A DNA stretch of 64,000 bases. Source: Liolophura sinensis (lineage: Eukaryota; Mollusca; Polyplacophora; Chitonida; Chitonidae). A program made the position numbers and the translations under genes. The DNA is taken from contig NC_088303.1 in the NCBI RefSeq assembly GCF_032854445.1, positions 34,663,501 to 34,727,500 of the forward strand, written 5' to 3'. This document shows positions 23,083-38,000 of the stretch, one piece after another (the stretch's first letter is position 1; every line of letters starts with the position of its first letter). The notes beneath the pieces are model-generated. The model worked only from the letters and a program-made list of their open reading frames with translations. It searched no databases and was not told where the DNA came from.

Positions 23083-26000
23083 CTGCAAGGAAATACAGAA
23101 ATGAATTAAAGGAAGACAAGGACATATCAAAGAACATCAAGTGACTTTTATCATAATGCACATTCACCTCATAAATCTTATATTCTCACTTCTCATAAAA
23201 TTGACAGAATGGAATAATGGAAGACCCTCACATAAGTCAAAAACAATTTAAAGTAATCATATATAAGTATGGAGAAGTGACTTGGTTATTTTATATTTTA
23301 ACTTTTCAAACTTTGGCTACTGTCAGATCCCATTACAATACTAAAAATTGGTTGTTCACTTCACTTCATGCTTAATTTGTAGTAAGGAAAAATGAACCCT
23401 AATCACAGAAACAGTTAAACAATAATTGTTACTTACCCAAATGCAGTGGTAGTGTTTCTCTCTCAGACTGTAGTCACACTCATGAGGGCAGGCTTGTAGC
23501 TTCTCATAAGTATTGTATGCCATAGCTGTGATTCTCTCCTGTAACTCATGGTATCTAAATAGATTAAAAAAAAAATCAGTACAGCAGTTAATAAAAAATG
23601 AACATCTTACCTTAAGTTGAACTTTGATTTACAGACCCACACACACCAGGGGAGACAATCTTTCCCGATGCAAATCAAGGGAGACAATTTAGGTATAAAC
23701 AACAACCTGAATATGCCTCGATGAGTTTCACAGCTAATATGTTCAACATCCTAGATGTGTTTAATATATTAACATGACCTGAACTAAAATGAAATTGAAG
23801 CTTACAAAGGATACTGGTTGCCTTATGCCATGACTGACACTGGTTTGTATTTCAAAGTTGCCTATAACAGCCTTAGTACCATAATGTGGCTACACAAAAC
23901 AAATGATGCAAGGCGATACATAGTTCAGTATTTATGTAAATCATTCTTAAGAAAAACTGAAATATTACGTCATTTCTTAAGAGTTGCCCCAGTACTCTAC
24001 TTTGGGGAGTTTAAAGTCACAGCCCAAGATTCATGTATATTTGTCAAATGAGGCCGAAACAGAGGTCGTGAAGATAGAAGATGTTACCTGGCATGTTCTC
24101 GTACAGCATCTTTGGACTTGAATAGCACAGTGCAGTTGTCCACCTTACAGTGATAATGGTCCTTGTACAGGTATTGACAGCGAGAGTTACACGGATCGTT
24201 AGCGGTGTACCTGTAGAAAAATCAAGGGTCAAGGTGCAGTTGATGATATCTGAACTTGAACTTATCATTGTGTCTGTGTCGGCATTGTCAGGGGGTTCAA
24301 GTCCAATGTTGTCATGACACAGATATGCACGAGATAATTTATTATGGAAAAAACACAAAGACAACACCCTTTTATCATTTTCACAGTTAAGTCCACTTAA
24401 GTCTAACATCACAGTATGTTCTCACTATGTTATTCCATGGAACCTTGCAATCCATTCTCTTCCAAAAACTTAATGAGCAATCGCTATGCCCCCCCCCCCC
24501 CCACTTCCCAAATAAAAAAAGCCCTGGCTAATTGTTGTGCAATTGTTCGGACCTTTAATTTCTCACTCCTGAATTTTTGAGGGGTTCCTCAGTTTACCTG
24601 ATAATATATGCCTTCCAGGACTCATCCTTGGGTCTCTTCTCCATGGAGATGGCCAGCCGTGTTGGCCAGTCACGTCTGGGGGTGGGGACACCCAGGTGCA
24701 CAGAGGGTGTGGACGGAGTGGACATTGTCAGGGTGGGAGTTATGACAGGTGTGGACAGACCGGACGCCACCTGGGGCAGTGGCGTTTTAGGAGGACTTTG
24801 ATTTGGAGTGTAGGTGATCTGCGGAGATATCTGAGGAGTGTCAGTGGTCGATGTCTCAGTGTATTTAGGGATGGGTAGGGTCAGGGAGTCGTTGAGTTGA
24901 TCCCCAGAGATTTCTTCGCTGTAGGCCGCTAGTCCCAAAGAGCGAGGACCGCCTTCCAGAGCCTCCTGACTACCTTCTTCCATATCCTCAGATTCTGTCT
25001 TTACAGTCATCGTCACATCAGTCCTCATCTCTGATTGGGTGCTTGTGGCCATGGAGGCAGGAGACATGGATCCTGATGGAGTTGTCTCCCCTGAGGCATA
25101 TAGGCGGCTTGTGTCTTCAAGGTCACCATACTCAGTATCTTGCATCACCGGCTGTTCACTGGTAACTGCTCTCCCATTGGCTGGCAAATGTGGGATGCTT
25201 TGTGCTAGGGTTGTGATTGGCTGAAAATTTGCAATACGGGACACAGGGACATGTGTCACAGTCCCAAAGGCTGGATGGACGGAGGGCTCGGGTTTGGAGG
25301 AGACACCCACTGGGCGTGTTTTCTGGTTTTCTTTGAAGCGTCGATATGCACTCTCAAAGTCGCGGCGCTCGTGCTTGCGTTTGTGTGAATACAGCTGGCC
25401 AGTCGAATGTAGGACATAGTCACAGCCTGGAACCAAGACAGAGACTGATTAACATCACCAACCACATTACCAATGTAACATGATTGGTAGCCTTGACAAA
25501 GTGCTAAACTGTAATGAAACAAGGCAACAAATTTTAAATGACCTCCCATCAAGCTCTGTAGCAGACAAATGCCATATATTTCCAAACTATTTTTCAGCCT
25601 TAAATTCTTTTGAACTTCAAATCAACAATGTACAACACCTCACATATACATTTCTTGATTTGCAGCAAAAATTGCAATCAGAAGACACAAGTGTTACATG
25701 TATACAATATACATCTCAAGACAGGTCCTAACCAAGGGGAATAACTCACCAGGCCTTATGCAGTGAATGTGGTTGCTAATCTTTGAAAATCGGCATGAGG
25801 AGAAGGGACAGTGTTCGTATTTCATAAACTTCTTGAAGCCGTCTCTTCCCAAAATCTCATCTTTCTGGTGGTAGCTCTTGTGTTTCTCTGCAAAACAGAA
25901 GAGAAATACTGAATACCACTTTATCTCTCGCAATATATATTTTACCATAAAGGTACATACATGTAATGCAGGAAAGAAAAATTTCTGCATGAAAATCAGT

Positions 26001-29000
26001 ATAGTGGTAGTAGTAGTAATGTAATGCGGTTTCCATGTAAACCTACAAAAGCATAAAATGTCAACGGTAATCTAAACTCAAACATACAATGTCATTAGAA
26101 CACATGTGGCACAATGCACTAATGATGTTTATTTACACAGAAATTCCGTTTCCACGGTAACAGTTCACTATTAATTGGAATTCTCTAAAAATACAGACAG
26201 TGTGTAAATTCTCCCACAAACTAATGAATAGATAAAATATGACCAATATCCCAGTATTTGTCTCTGATCTCCTTAATCCTATTCCTCAACTACTATTACC
26301 ATGGAAACTAGAATTAACAGCCAACTGGCTTTATAGTTTTCAGACTTGCACATGAGGTTGCCATGGAAACAGAAAACTGCATTCACATATTGCCTCTATT
26401 ACTACAAGTAATGAGAAAAGTGTAAATGTTTACAGAAGAAAATCAATCAATGTGGACAACCATTCTGACAGATCCAGGTAGAAAGGTCACAAAGGTTAAA
26501 TGTTCATACCATATGTTTGAGATGCGGTATTTTACAACTAAAAGTAATCAGCTAGGCTCTGCCATGTGTTTAGTTTATATGTTGTGCTAGCAGAGAAAGA
26601 AAACACATAGCAGAGTTCGGATAATGTCACTGAACTTTTCTCGTTAACTATTGCCAATATTTTGCTCACATTTCCTATTAAATAACAGAAAAAAATAATT
26701 ACAATAAAAGAAATATTTTACAGCTTTTTTACCCAAAATTTGCTGACAAACATTTATGTTGGTTATATGAATGAAACAAGTTTTCGTTGATAATAGTTGA
26801 GAATGTTTTTTAATACTATTTAATATATATATATATGTGGAATATATTTCAAAACTAACCCATGTCGGCTTTGTTTTTGAAGGTGAATTTACAATCTTGT
26901 CGTCTACAGTGAAAATGGGTTGTTCGCTGGCCGTAGAAGCTGCATGAAGGTGTCCCACAATCCTCTGTGGCTCTGAAACGTTGGAACCCTTCCTGAATGA
27001 TGGCAGAATCCTTACGGTGATAATTGGCATGCATCTGAACATCGGATGTACTGATGTAGACTTTATCACAGCCAGACTAAAAACACAAACAAACAATAGT
27101 TGTCAACTACTTCTCACAACATGGATAATGATCCTGTTGTCAAAAAAAAACCCCCAGTCAGTCTGGTTCAATGAAGTCAGGGAGAACAAGCATTTTGGCA
27201 CCTCGAGATATAGCAGTATGAATAACAGAGAATGTTATCAGGCTTGGTGTTGATGAATGAAATATACAAGATCATCCTATTTCAAACTTTTAAGCAAACC
27301 AGTTATTGACATGGAAAATTCAATATATTACCCAAAGTTGCATAAAAATTTGAAGCAATGTGACCCTTTTTTCAACAGGTTTCTGCTATTGTGATACACA
27401 GATACGGTGAATAAATTTTATCACACTAAGTGAAATGGTTAGGTAGATGTGGAACTTAACTCCAAAATTTTAGGGGCGAATGGACAGATAGACGTACTGA
27501 CAGACACACAACACCATACCATAGTACAACCCATGATACAAGTATATAAAACCATTAAGAACAAGGATTAATGCACCAGGGAGATCATGAATACTGATGG
27601 AGTCAAGCTGGCAACACATGGATTTGAACTCACCATCTCAAAGATGTCAGTGATGATTGAGGGACTAAAATTGAGGGAATTTCCAGGCTAAGATAAAAGT
27701 AAACCAGAATCAGTTTAAACTCACAACATTCAAAAAATTTGCCAAAAAAATGATAGGGGTGTGTAAATTCACATCATTTCATTATTTTATTGCATTTTAC
27801 ATAAACTTCTGAACACATCAATTTTTATGGAGAAAACATCACTGGGGAGTGTTTCACCAATCCATCAATAATGCTGTGTTTCCATGGAAATGCAACCGAG
27901 TATGTGATTACTCATCTGTTAATTCTTTGGAGAATGGGAATTACATGTACTTAAAATACACATTGCAGTTTTTTTACGAACTCAGTGTGATTCTTTAACG
28001 CACATGTCAGCACAGAGTGAATGGAACATGTCCCATTTTATCGCATGAGACAAGGATTTATTGCTGAATTGACTGACGGTGTAGTGGAATTGAAGCCTTG
28101 AGTAACTGCACGAAGTAGCGCAAACAAAATCGCATGTACGAGGAAACACAGATTTGAGTATACATAAATATTATAGGGGCATGTGATCAAGGTGAGAACC
28201 GACCTCATCACTATTTGTCCAGGCTTCCCACAAAGCTAGAAAGCTTGAGACTCACCTGTAAACAGTGATAGTGTGTCTGTCGACCGTTGTGGGTGCAGAC
28301 ACCAAACTCCTTACTGCAGTCATCCATTGGGCTGTATCGCATGAAGCCATGCTGCAGAGAATCATCTCGCTTCTTATGCCACTTGAAATGGCGGATCATC
28401 TCCTCTTTACGTACAAAGACCTGTGAAATGGTATAACAGAGTTAGGAAGAGTCAGAAAAGAGAAGAGGAGAGACAATCTAAACATTGAAAATTCAATTAC
28501 AGTTTTGTAAAGAAACATCAGTCAAGCTTCATTCAAATTTCATCTAGGAGACAACTTATACAACTGTAAAATCGTAAATTCATTATTTGGACACGAATGT
28601 AGGTCAAGTCAATGTCTTCCATTTCCCTTATTTTTTTTTTTATACTAATTTTGCATATATGCAATTCCGTGGTCAAACTCCTGATATGTTTGCAAACCAA
28701 AACCATTCTTCTAACTTAGCCCTGTTTCACAACACACTGGAAATCAGTTTTCCATGATGAACAGGCCATTTTGACATGAAGATAATGTCATCTGCAGTAA
28801 CACTGAAAGTCAAGAGATGTTGGACTTTAATACCTGTAGGTAGCTCCGTGAACGTGAAGTCTTTTACCTACTGTGCACTTACCTTAAAGTTACAGTCTAG
28901 GCAGTGGAAATGTTCTCTGTAGCCCATATCTCTGCACTGGGCACGTTGACACTCCTGAGCACTATTAAATCTTGTGAAAACACCAAGAAATAACACTAAT

Positions 29001-32000
29001 TAGCATTTTCAAAAAAAACCAAACAAACAAAAAACAAAAAAAAAAATTAAAAAAACAAAAACAAAAAAAAAAAACATCCTCTTAACACAAAGTTAACTTA
29101 TAATCTCAGCTAAATCACTGGTCAAGGGCTTATTGTAGTCTGCTGGTTTTCTTAGCTTTAAATTGTTCATTGTAAAAGAATAATTCTCACAGCTTGATTT
29201 CAAGATAAAAAGCCTTAATAAAGTAAAAATTGTTAGATATTCCTATTTTATTCGTACTATGTAAATGAACAAGCCGAGCGATGGCAACAAGTAAGGACCT
29301 ACCTTCGAATATATTTGCTGTAATCGGGTAGCACTAATTTACTGGGGCTGGTTACAGTGGAAACCAAGAGATCTGTCTGCTGGCCAGAGCTAGGTGGCAC
29401 TCTGTTGACTGAAGGGGAGATAACTGAGGATAGCACCGCATTGGACGGACTGGAGATACTGGCATCAATACTTGATCTTAAAGCCACCTTGTAGTCTGTG
29501 GACAAAGCAAAGTGTTAAAAATAAGCTTTTTACAGTTGCATACACTTATGTTGATACATAATATATGTACAATAAATAATAAATCATTCTGTATGTTACT
29601 GTGAAGAAAAGTACTTACTCAAGGCAAAAAAAAACTCTGCCTCCACAACAAAACCAGACTTTAGGTAAGAAAAACCTAATACGGAGAGAATAATGTTGTA
29701 GTTGACTTTTTTTTTTGAGCTGATCAATGTCTGAAATATTGACTTTTTTCCATGCTAACACATTTGGCAAAAAAATGTATCAAAATTGAAAGAAAAGCAA
29801 AACATAAGGCTATGTGTAGTTGATAAACTAGGTAAGGAAAAATGCATGAAATACTGTTAGTGAAAAAAGAATCCATATTTTACAAATGCAAGTAAACAAG
29901 ACATTATTTGCAATATTAAAAGTTAAAATGACAGTAATAACCATGGACATGCAGATGTTAATATATCAATAAATGTTACAAACATTATTAATCCGTTCAC
30001 CACCTTATAACCGGAACATGGGTGTATATACAATAAAAATTAAGAGAAAGCATGTTATTGGTCTCAATATTTAATATCAACATGTACACAAAAGAAATTT
30101 CATTAAAACATTGTAGTTTGAAACCAAAAAAAAATAAATCAATACTGTCCACATAACCTGTGAACTGTTCAGAGCGTAGATGTATTTCAAAATTACATGT
30201 TACTGACACATGGAGCAATGTGCTGTTATGGGGGCTTTTATGAGGCAATGAGGGAGTGAGTGACAAATGGGGGTTATGTGACAAAAGGGCTTTTATGTGA
30301 CAAACGGGGCTTTTATGTGACAAAGGGGCCTTTTATGTGACGAAAAGGGGGCTTTTATGTGACAAAAAGGGGGCTTTTATGTGACAAAGAGGGCTTTTAT
30401 GTGACAAAGAGGGCTTTTATGTGACAAAGAGGGCTTTTATGTAGCAAAGAAAGCTTGTGGGACAAGATGAGGTAGCTGTGACCTAACCCACCCCTATGAT
30501 ATGGACGATACCGGATGTCAGGGTGTGGCAGCGCTGACGGAAACACAACCTTGGGGTTTCCATACTGAGGCCCTACAAATGTCAAATATAAATTTGTTAC
30601 AATAAAATCTCAATCAAATTTTCATAGCGCAAGACCAGTGTCAATGTACTGGTAACAAATTTTAATAACCCAAATAAAGTTTAATAGCCCAAGAACAGTG
30701 TCAAGGTAAAAGTAACAAATTTTAACAGACTGCTCAAATTTTAATAGCCCAAGAACAGTGACAATGCGCTCGTAAAAAAAAAATTTTAACAGTCCAATCA
30801 AATTTTAACGAAGTCCATGATGCATTCATTTAAGCTACAAACTAAATAAGTAATTCCGAAGAAATGCATTTTGAAGAGCTCTGTGTTTTGATTTCTGTTA
30901 AGTGTATGATCACAGGGAGAAATGTGGAGTGTAATACCAGGGAGTGATGCACATACATATAAGTATACCGCAGAGTTTCAGAAAGTCTTGGACACGGTAC
31001 ATGAAGCAATATGGGGACATATTAAGATGAACACACTTATGATTAACATTTATCATGTTGTTTTATTGTCACACGGCTCGTTATGCTAAGTTATATGCGT
31101 AAATTCAGCGGATCAGACAGATTCATGCAGTAGCTAATACAAAGCATGTACATGTTCGTGAATGAATAATGGGCCAAATTACACATATACATGAAGACAT
31201 ATGACGCAGGGATGTTGGGCAGCAAAACACATGTTCATGCACAAGAATGTTATAATGCTTGAGTGAGACACACAAAAGCTCATTATTTATTTGTCTGAAT
31301 GGTGTCTAAGGCTGAATTCAAGACTTATACAATTACACTTATACAATGACAGACTGACTTAAGGGCGGAGAAAAGCAGAACTGCAGACACAAGATACTAG
31401 TTAAAGTACTGGGAAAGATTATGTGATAGTTTGATGGATGAATTCTTAAGTTTCTTACAGAACACTGGGTGAGTGGTGGTGGTGGTGGTGGTGGTGGTAG
31501 GGGGGGGGGGGAGTGTCTTCAAATCAATGCTTAATTAATAATAGTATAAAGAAGTCTGATGATATCAATTCATAACACATAAATGCATGTCTTCACACAT
31601 TTTGTTTTTTTTTTCGTTGTTTTTCATTATTATATGCAATATTATAGCCAGCATAATTCCATATTTTAGTTGTGTAATACATATGAAATCAGACTGGATC
31701 TACATTTACAAAAATCAAAGCTTGATCGTGATGGGATTTGAACCTACATCCACTCGACAGGACAGGCTGTCTGCATGCAAAAGTAGCTCAACAGGTGGCT
31801 TAATGAAAATGTCATAAAAACTGCACATGAAATGCATAATATCAATTTCACTCAATATATAACTGTTTGAATACATAATGTAGAAAATTTACATGTCTCA
31901 TGAAATATATATGTAGAGAAGAAACCTATAATGAAAACCTTGCCTTTTTATGTCCACACATGTTTTTACAATATTCATACATGTATGAAAAACTAAAAGT

Positions 32001-35000
32001 GAAACTCTTAACTATATTACCCTGTCTTGCTAATTTATTCGCTGATATACAGAGTAGAGACAAAATAAACTTGTTCATTATTTCCTTTGTTTGCCGGTCC
32101 TTATAAGTTCCATTTGATCGCATGTGCACTGATTATCATGTCAGTCAGCCTATAAATACATGTATAGAGACTCGCGTCAAATAAAATCCACAAGGTATCT
32201 CTCAATATTATTTAGTATTCACCTGTTGACCTCCAGTCCTGAATATTGCATTAATATGTACGACTAATATGGCTTTTCAAGATAAATATATTTTAATAAA
32301 TCTAATTAGAATGCATGTTATTTCAATTTATGAACAACGAGAGGCTAATTATTCAGGCAGCTCAAGCTTAAATTTCCAACGGAGACAGAGTAATATTCTA
32401 GCTTTGTGAAGGATACGCCTCACTGAGCTAACTCACGCGTGCCCTCATTCTCTCCTTTCTGACTCAACAAACTCATTTTATATGCAAATTTACCAGTGAC
32501 AGGGGCAAATTATTCAAAACCTACTGAGGTTCCACCAAAATAACATATTATTGTAATTATACCTCAACTAAATCCCTTTTTTTTTTATTAAACACCTTCA
32601 ATTAATACAAAAAAAAACCATTTTATCCCTCTGGGATACAAAAGTTTGCATTCTTCAGCAGAACTGAAAAAAAAAGTCAAACAATGTGAAGGGGAAAATG
32701 AAGATAAAAGTACTGCTATGAAGTTATTATAAACTGAAATGAAATGATATGATATGATATGATATCCTTTTCCATGTATATGCAGTCAATGTGCATTAAA
32801 TATCAATAGAACTTGTTAATGATTTATCTTTCTTTCTGGAACATTAACAATTGGACAATAGACAGACAGGAAAAAGAATAATGTTGTGCTTTTTTTCTCA
32901 ACATATCAAATTTAATGGCTGTTCTCTTTTTACTCTATTTTCCCCCTATTTTATTTGGTAGAATTCCAAAAATGTCTGTGTGAAATGAAATTAACAGCTC
33001 TGATAACAGCTAGGTCATAATTGAAGGTTTATTGAGCATTGTTTTATGGGGGTAACGCTCCTCCAGTTAAACATGTAGGGGCAATTTTGTCTAAGGTTCA
33101 AAGATTGAGGCCTAGTTTTTGGGTCTCTTGGCGAGAAAACAATCTTCAGGACTTCATCTCAAGTTTCACTTACAGATTGTGAACTTTACATGAAAAGCTA
33201 GAGTTTACATTTTCTACAGCCCTGGTAACATGATCTGAGTAAAGTTTAACGTGGGTATCTATTGCACAAACAGCCAAGTCAGTTCAACTCCTCTGACAAA
33301 TGACATCTAATACCAGTGCTAGGACAGTTAAGTACACACCACCATTGAGATAACACTAATGTGCATTGTAACAACACGTACAAAAGTGAGGGTGAAAAGT
33401 TAACCATTGGCATTGCATTGGTTCTCCACAAAATTTAAATATGTTCCCAGATAATAGTCCGAAACATTCCAACAGACTCTCCTCAAGTTAGTCTGTACAA
33501 TTTAATCCACCATACCTGTACCATTCTGATACTTAAACTACTTCAATACACACTTCTCCTATTTTTCTTGCCCCTACAAGTTTTACTTCAGTGTGCATGC
33601 TAATTCTTACTACAATTCAACATAATTTTCGCACATTATTTTAAGATTTACAGCCACAAAGCGATTAACATGCCAAACTGAAAAACACATAGATTCAACA
33701 TATTTTTCTCATCTACTTTGTGGAGAAATTTTATTCATTTTACATATATGTATATCTGCATATACACAAAGATCTATGTAAAGATCTATGTAAAATGTGA
33801 TTCTAAATGCTGTACTTCTAATTTCCAAGCCATCACCAAAGAAATGTTGTCACTATTGTTATGTATGTGAGAGAACCAACTTTGATGTAATTAAATCGAC
33901 GGGTTGAAATTTGATTTTTGACCTTTTTGTTGTTTTGTGAATATTAATAAGATAAAACTGCAGAGATTGATATATTTCAAAGCATTATCTTTGAACAGGA
34001 TAAAGTTAGCGTACCTGATTAAAACGAAAAATTAAATTTATGAAGGAGTGGTAAAAAAAGTTGGGTGTGTTGGAAATTTGGGAGAGTACTACAAAAAAAA
34101 ACCTGAGAAAAGTTAAGTTTATGAATAATGAGGTGCATGCAGAGAATGCCTCAGTAACTGTCTAGCCACATTTAAAGTCTAATTTATCTATACGCATTTT
34201 TCTGTAGTTCACAGATATTCCCCAAAGATAACCCTAGCTGAACTCCTCGCCCTGTATAATTAGCTACAACTACCTCAAACTTTTTTCCTCCCACCTGTTG
34301 GTTTTTTAATTTAACATTTTGCACAGAAAGAGATGATCTGTTATAAAACTAGTTTTCCTGAGGATACACAGATTTCATTAAAGCTTATCATTGTCTTATC
34401 TCAATAGGCAGAATTCAGAAATGAAAGAAAGAAAGAAAAAAAATAACAAACAAAAAAAACCACCCCAAATATCCAAACTTGATGAACTTTCTCTGTACCT
34501 GATGGAAGTCTTAATTGTTTTAAAACCTTTACATAAAAACTTTGCAACACGATGTAATTTAGAAATTAAAAAAACCTTCTCTTCATATAGGTCTGGAAAG
34601 TGTGTCACATTTGTGTTTAGATTTAAAAAAAAGCTCAACACTGTACATAATTTGAAGTTTTCCCATCTGTTCATACAACTCTGACAGTGAGTCCTTATTC
34701 CATGTACATCGCACGTGCAGAGGAGTGGAAACTGAGAGCAATGAGGACCAGGCAAATGCCAGGCCGCAGGACCTCAACGTCATTTTATTGACATCAAATG
34801 TTCCTCTGCCATCTCATCATGATGACGTCTCATTTAAGACAGTACGAAGTCATAACAGAAACTGATCAATACATCGTAACGGTGCATACATTAGGCTACA
34901 ATCCATTTTAGATGTAACAATGGCTTGAGGTCCTAACTCACACTATCGCCGCCTCATGGGATTAAAAAATATGCCACCTCTCCATTGTTTTAAGTAGTTG

Positions 35001-38000
35001 CATTCCAGTGTACACTGTAGTGCTTTCTCAACTCCTGAGGTATTAAAATTTGAGTACATTACATTACAAAGAACTCGATATGAACTTAATTCAATTTGTA
35101 AAGATATATGAAACTATAAGTTGTCCTACACAAATGTAGCAAAAACATCCACTACAACCCTTTTCTGAGGAAGCTACATGTAGACTGCAGAAGACAGACA
35201 TATATACTTTTATCATGCGAACACATAATTCAGCAGCTACCCAGAAAAAGCATTTTTTTACACACACACACACACACTCAGCCCCCCACCCCACCCCCAC
35301 CTCGCCCCCAAAAGAATATTTAGCTATTTGTATCCAAATTTTGCCTCCACTACAGATAAGGATAGGTTGAACTGGTGTGGAGTGGGGAGGATCAGATGTG
35401 GGAGGCTTGCTGCAGGCCTGTGACTGTTAATTGTTGACTTAGCAGCATGAGCATGACAAAGATGGTTGTTGAGGTCTGAAGATTATTTGTAAATGCTGGT
35501 GATCCTACAGAGAAGTCAGTGTTCAGGCGAGTCAGAGAGATCCATCCAGAGCATGGTGTTCATACAACACAATCAATCATTAGCCTGTTTGTTTTCAGCA
35601 TTTCTGAAGATTTGTCTGCTCCTGATCAATATTGGTGTCGCCTATAATCAATGACAAGGATCAGACGTTTGTGTCTGGGTCCTGTTCATTGATTGCCTTT
35701 ACACCTTTGATTATAGGTAAATTAACCAGGTAATCAAATAAATATTACTAGTCCTGCCCACTAAGCAGTGGTCGTTAATGGCCGGCTGGTACACAGACAC
35801 TTGATCGTCTAGGAACACGGCGAGAAGCAGTTTTTCTATCATTTCACGGCGAATTGCAGGCAACAAAGGCTGAGTAGGAAATTGAATATCAGTTTTGACA
35901 CACCTCTCTTTAGCATGCCTATAAATTGTCCCCGCAAACTCACATCTGTGAAATTGTTATAATTGAGACGCCAGTGTTTTCCCACGCCTGTTAGTGGGTA
36001 TCCATGGCAACACTTAAAAGCTATTACGCTGGCAGATAAACTTTGACAGAGGGTGACAAGTACTGCATTATTGGCCGATACTTCACTGGTTCCTTTTCTC
36101 GCACCAAGCACGGATTGTCAGTTGCCATGTTGATCTGGTTACCGTGACAACGTATAATACAATATGTAGATTGAGCATGCAGGGGATAATGAGAAGTGTC
36201 CGATTTTGGCAGCCTTCATGAATTTTTCACAGCGGTTATGGGTGGGAGTATTGATCAGCGAAGGTACCTTACCAACTCCTTTGCTGTTTACAACTTTATT
36301 GAAAACTCCCCTACCTTGACGGCCCGTTTCCATGGTAGTTTAACAGGGAGCTCTTAATTATTGAAGCATGGCAACGTTTAAACTTTATGGTGGCTGTTAT
36401 CAAGCCAGGTAGAATTGTGTGGATCAGTGCTTTTCTGCTCGATATGTAGCTCAGGTGTACAGTGTTTTGTGTTCACACCTGTGAATTTTCTTTGTTCCAT
36501 TGTACCTGCTCAACTTGTTCATGTGACGCATGTCGATATCTGTACCTGCCAATTAAGGTATTAATTGTGCAACATTATCCCACCACTCAAAAGTAGAAAA
36601 AAAAACAAAATACCAAAATGTACCTTTCTTTGGGAATAATGTAAGGAAAAGCAACATATATTAGACTCCACAATGCATACATATATAAGAATATGCTGCA
36701 TTTCTTACTGTTGTTTGCTTCTATCTCTTCAAGCACACAATTTCTGTTCTTTTGTTCTTGCAAATAGCGGGTGTTCTGAGAGCCTTCTTGCTTGTTGCAA
36801 TTGCACTTTTTGCATGTAAGCCAAACAGATAGAAAACTACAAATAATGGCCAGATGCGTCAGGAAATATGTCTTGCAAATGATATTTAATTACTATTTGT
36901 TTCTTGCATATACATTGTAAATATATATGATTCTACTCTTTCTCAATCATACAAGAGTTTCCAATCCAAAATACTTACGTCTGGTTCTTATGTGCTCGCC
37001 AATCAATTCAAATTCATTATTCCATGAAAGTCACCATTTAATCATAGCTACTGTACTGCCTGTTTGTATTTGTTGCATCTGTGTTTATTTTCTTACTGCT
37101 TGTCACTGTTCAATGTTGAGGTTATACTGTCTGAATTGCACTGATACCTTACCGATATCCGTTGCATTTAATGTTGTTTACTCATACTCCTTGTTACTGT
37201 GTTGCATGTTTATATTTGCTGTATCTGTGCTACCTCATACTGTTTGCCATTGTTGAAAGTTGTTACGGTAGGCAGTGTTTGTTGCAATCTTGTTTGTGCC
37301 CAAGTGCTACTGCACCGGTTACCTTAACGAGTTAAACACAGGTAAGAATGGTGCACTTCGCACCAGAATCTACATGTAGAGCAAGGCTCAGTGTGGAATC
37401 AATAGGTACAATGCTCGTCAGACATGCAGTCAAACATACACGGCACTCAATCAATGTTAAATACAGGTTAAACAATATCAGAAAACTCTTCAGCAATTTT
37501 TTTTTCTTTCTTAGTTGAACTGGGTTTAGATATGACATCCATAAATGCATTTATAAATAAAAGTCCACTTTAGACACTCCACAAGCATGTTCACCCACTC
37601 ACAGGTCAACCAGGATTTCTTATTTCTGGTTTATATCAGGATATATACGGAAACCAATAATACCATGTATTTAGAGTACCTGTAAAGTGCATAGCCACAA
37701 AAATCATGCTGATGTTGTAGTTTGAACAAAGCAATTAATAATGTCTTTATACTTATAATAAATTATGGAAATTTTTAACCACTCTTACAACTCTTCTCAA
37801 TATGTTTATTCAATCACATTCTCATATTCTGAGGATATTATTCTGTGCAAAGTAATAAAGATACCAGTTTCCCCCCCCCAACCGCCTCCTAAAAAAATCC
37901 CCCCCCCAAGTCCAGTATAGTTTTGCCACAAAAATCAAATTAAAAAAAAAAATACAGTCCACTGAAAGTTGCTTTCTCTCAAACATGAAAAGGTTGAGGG

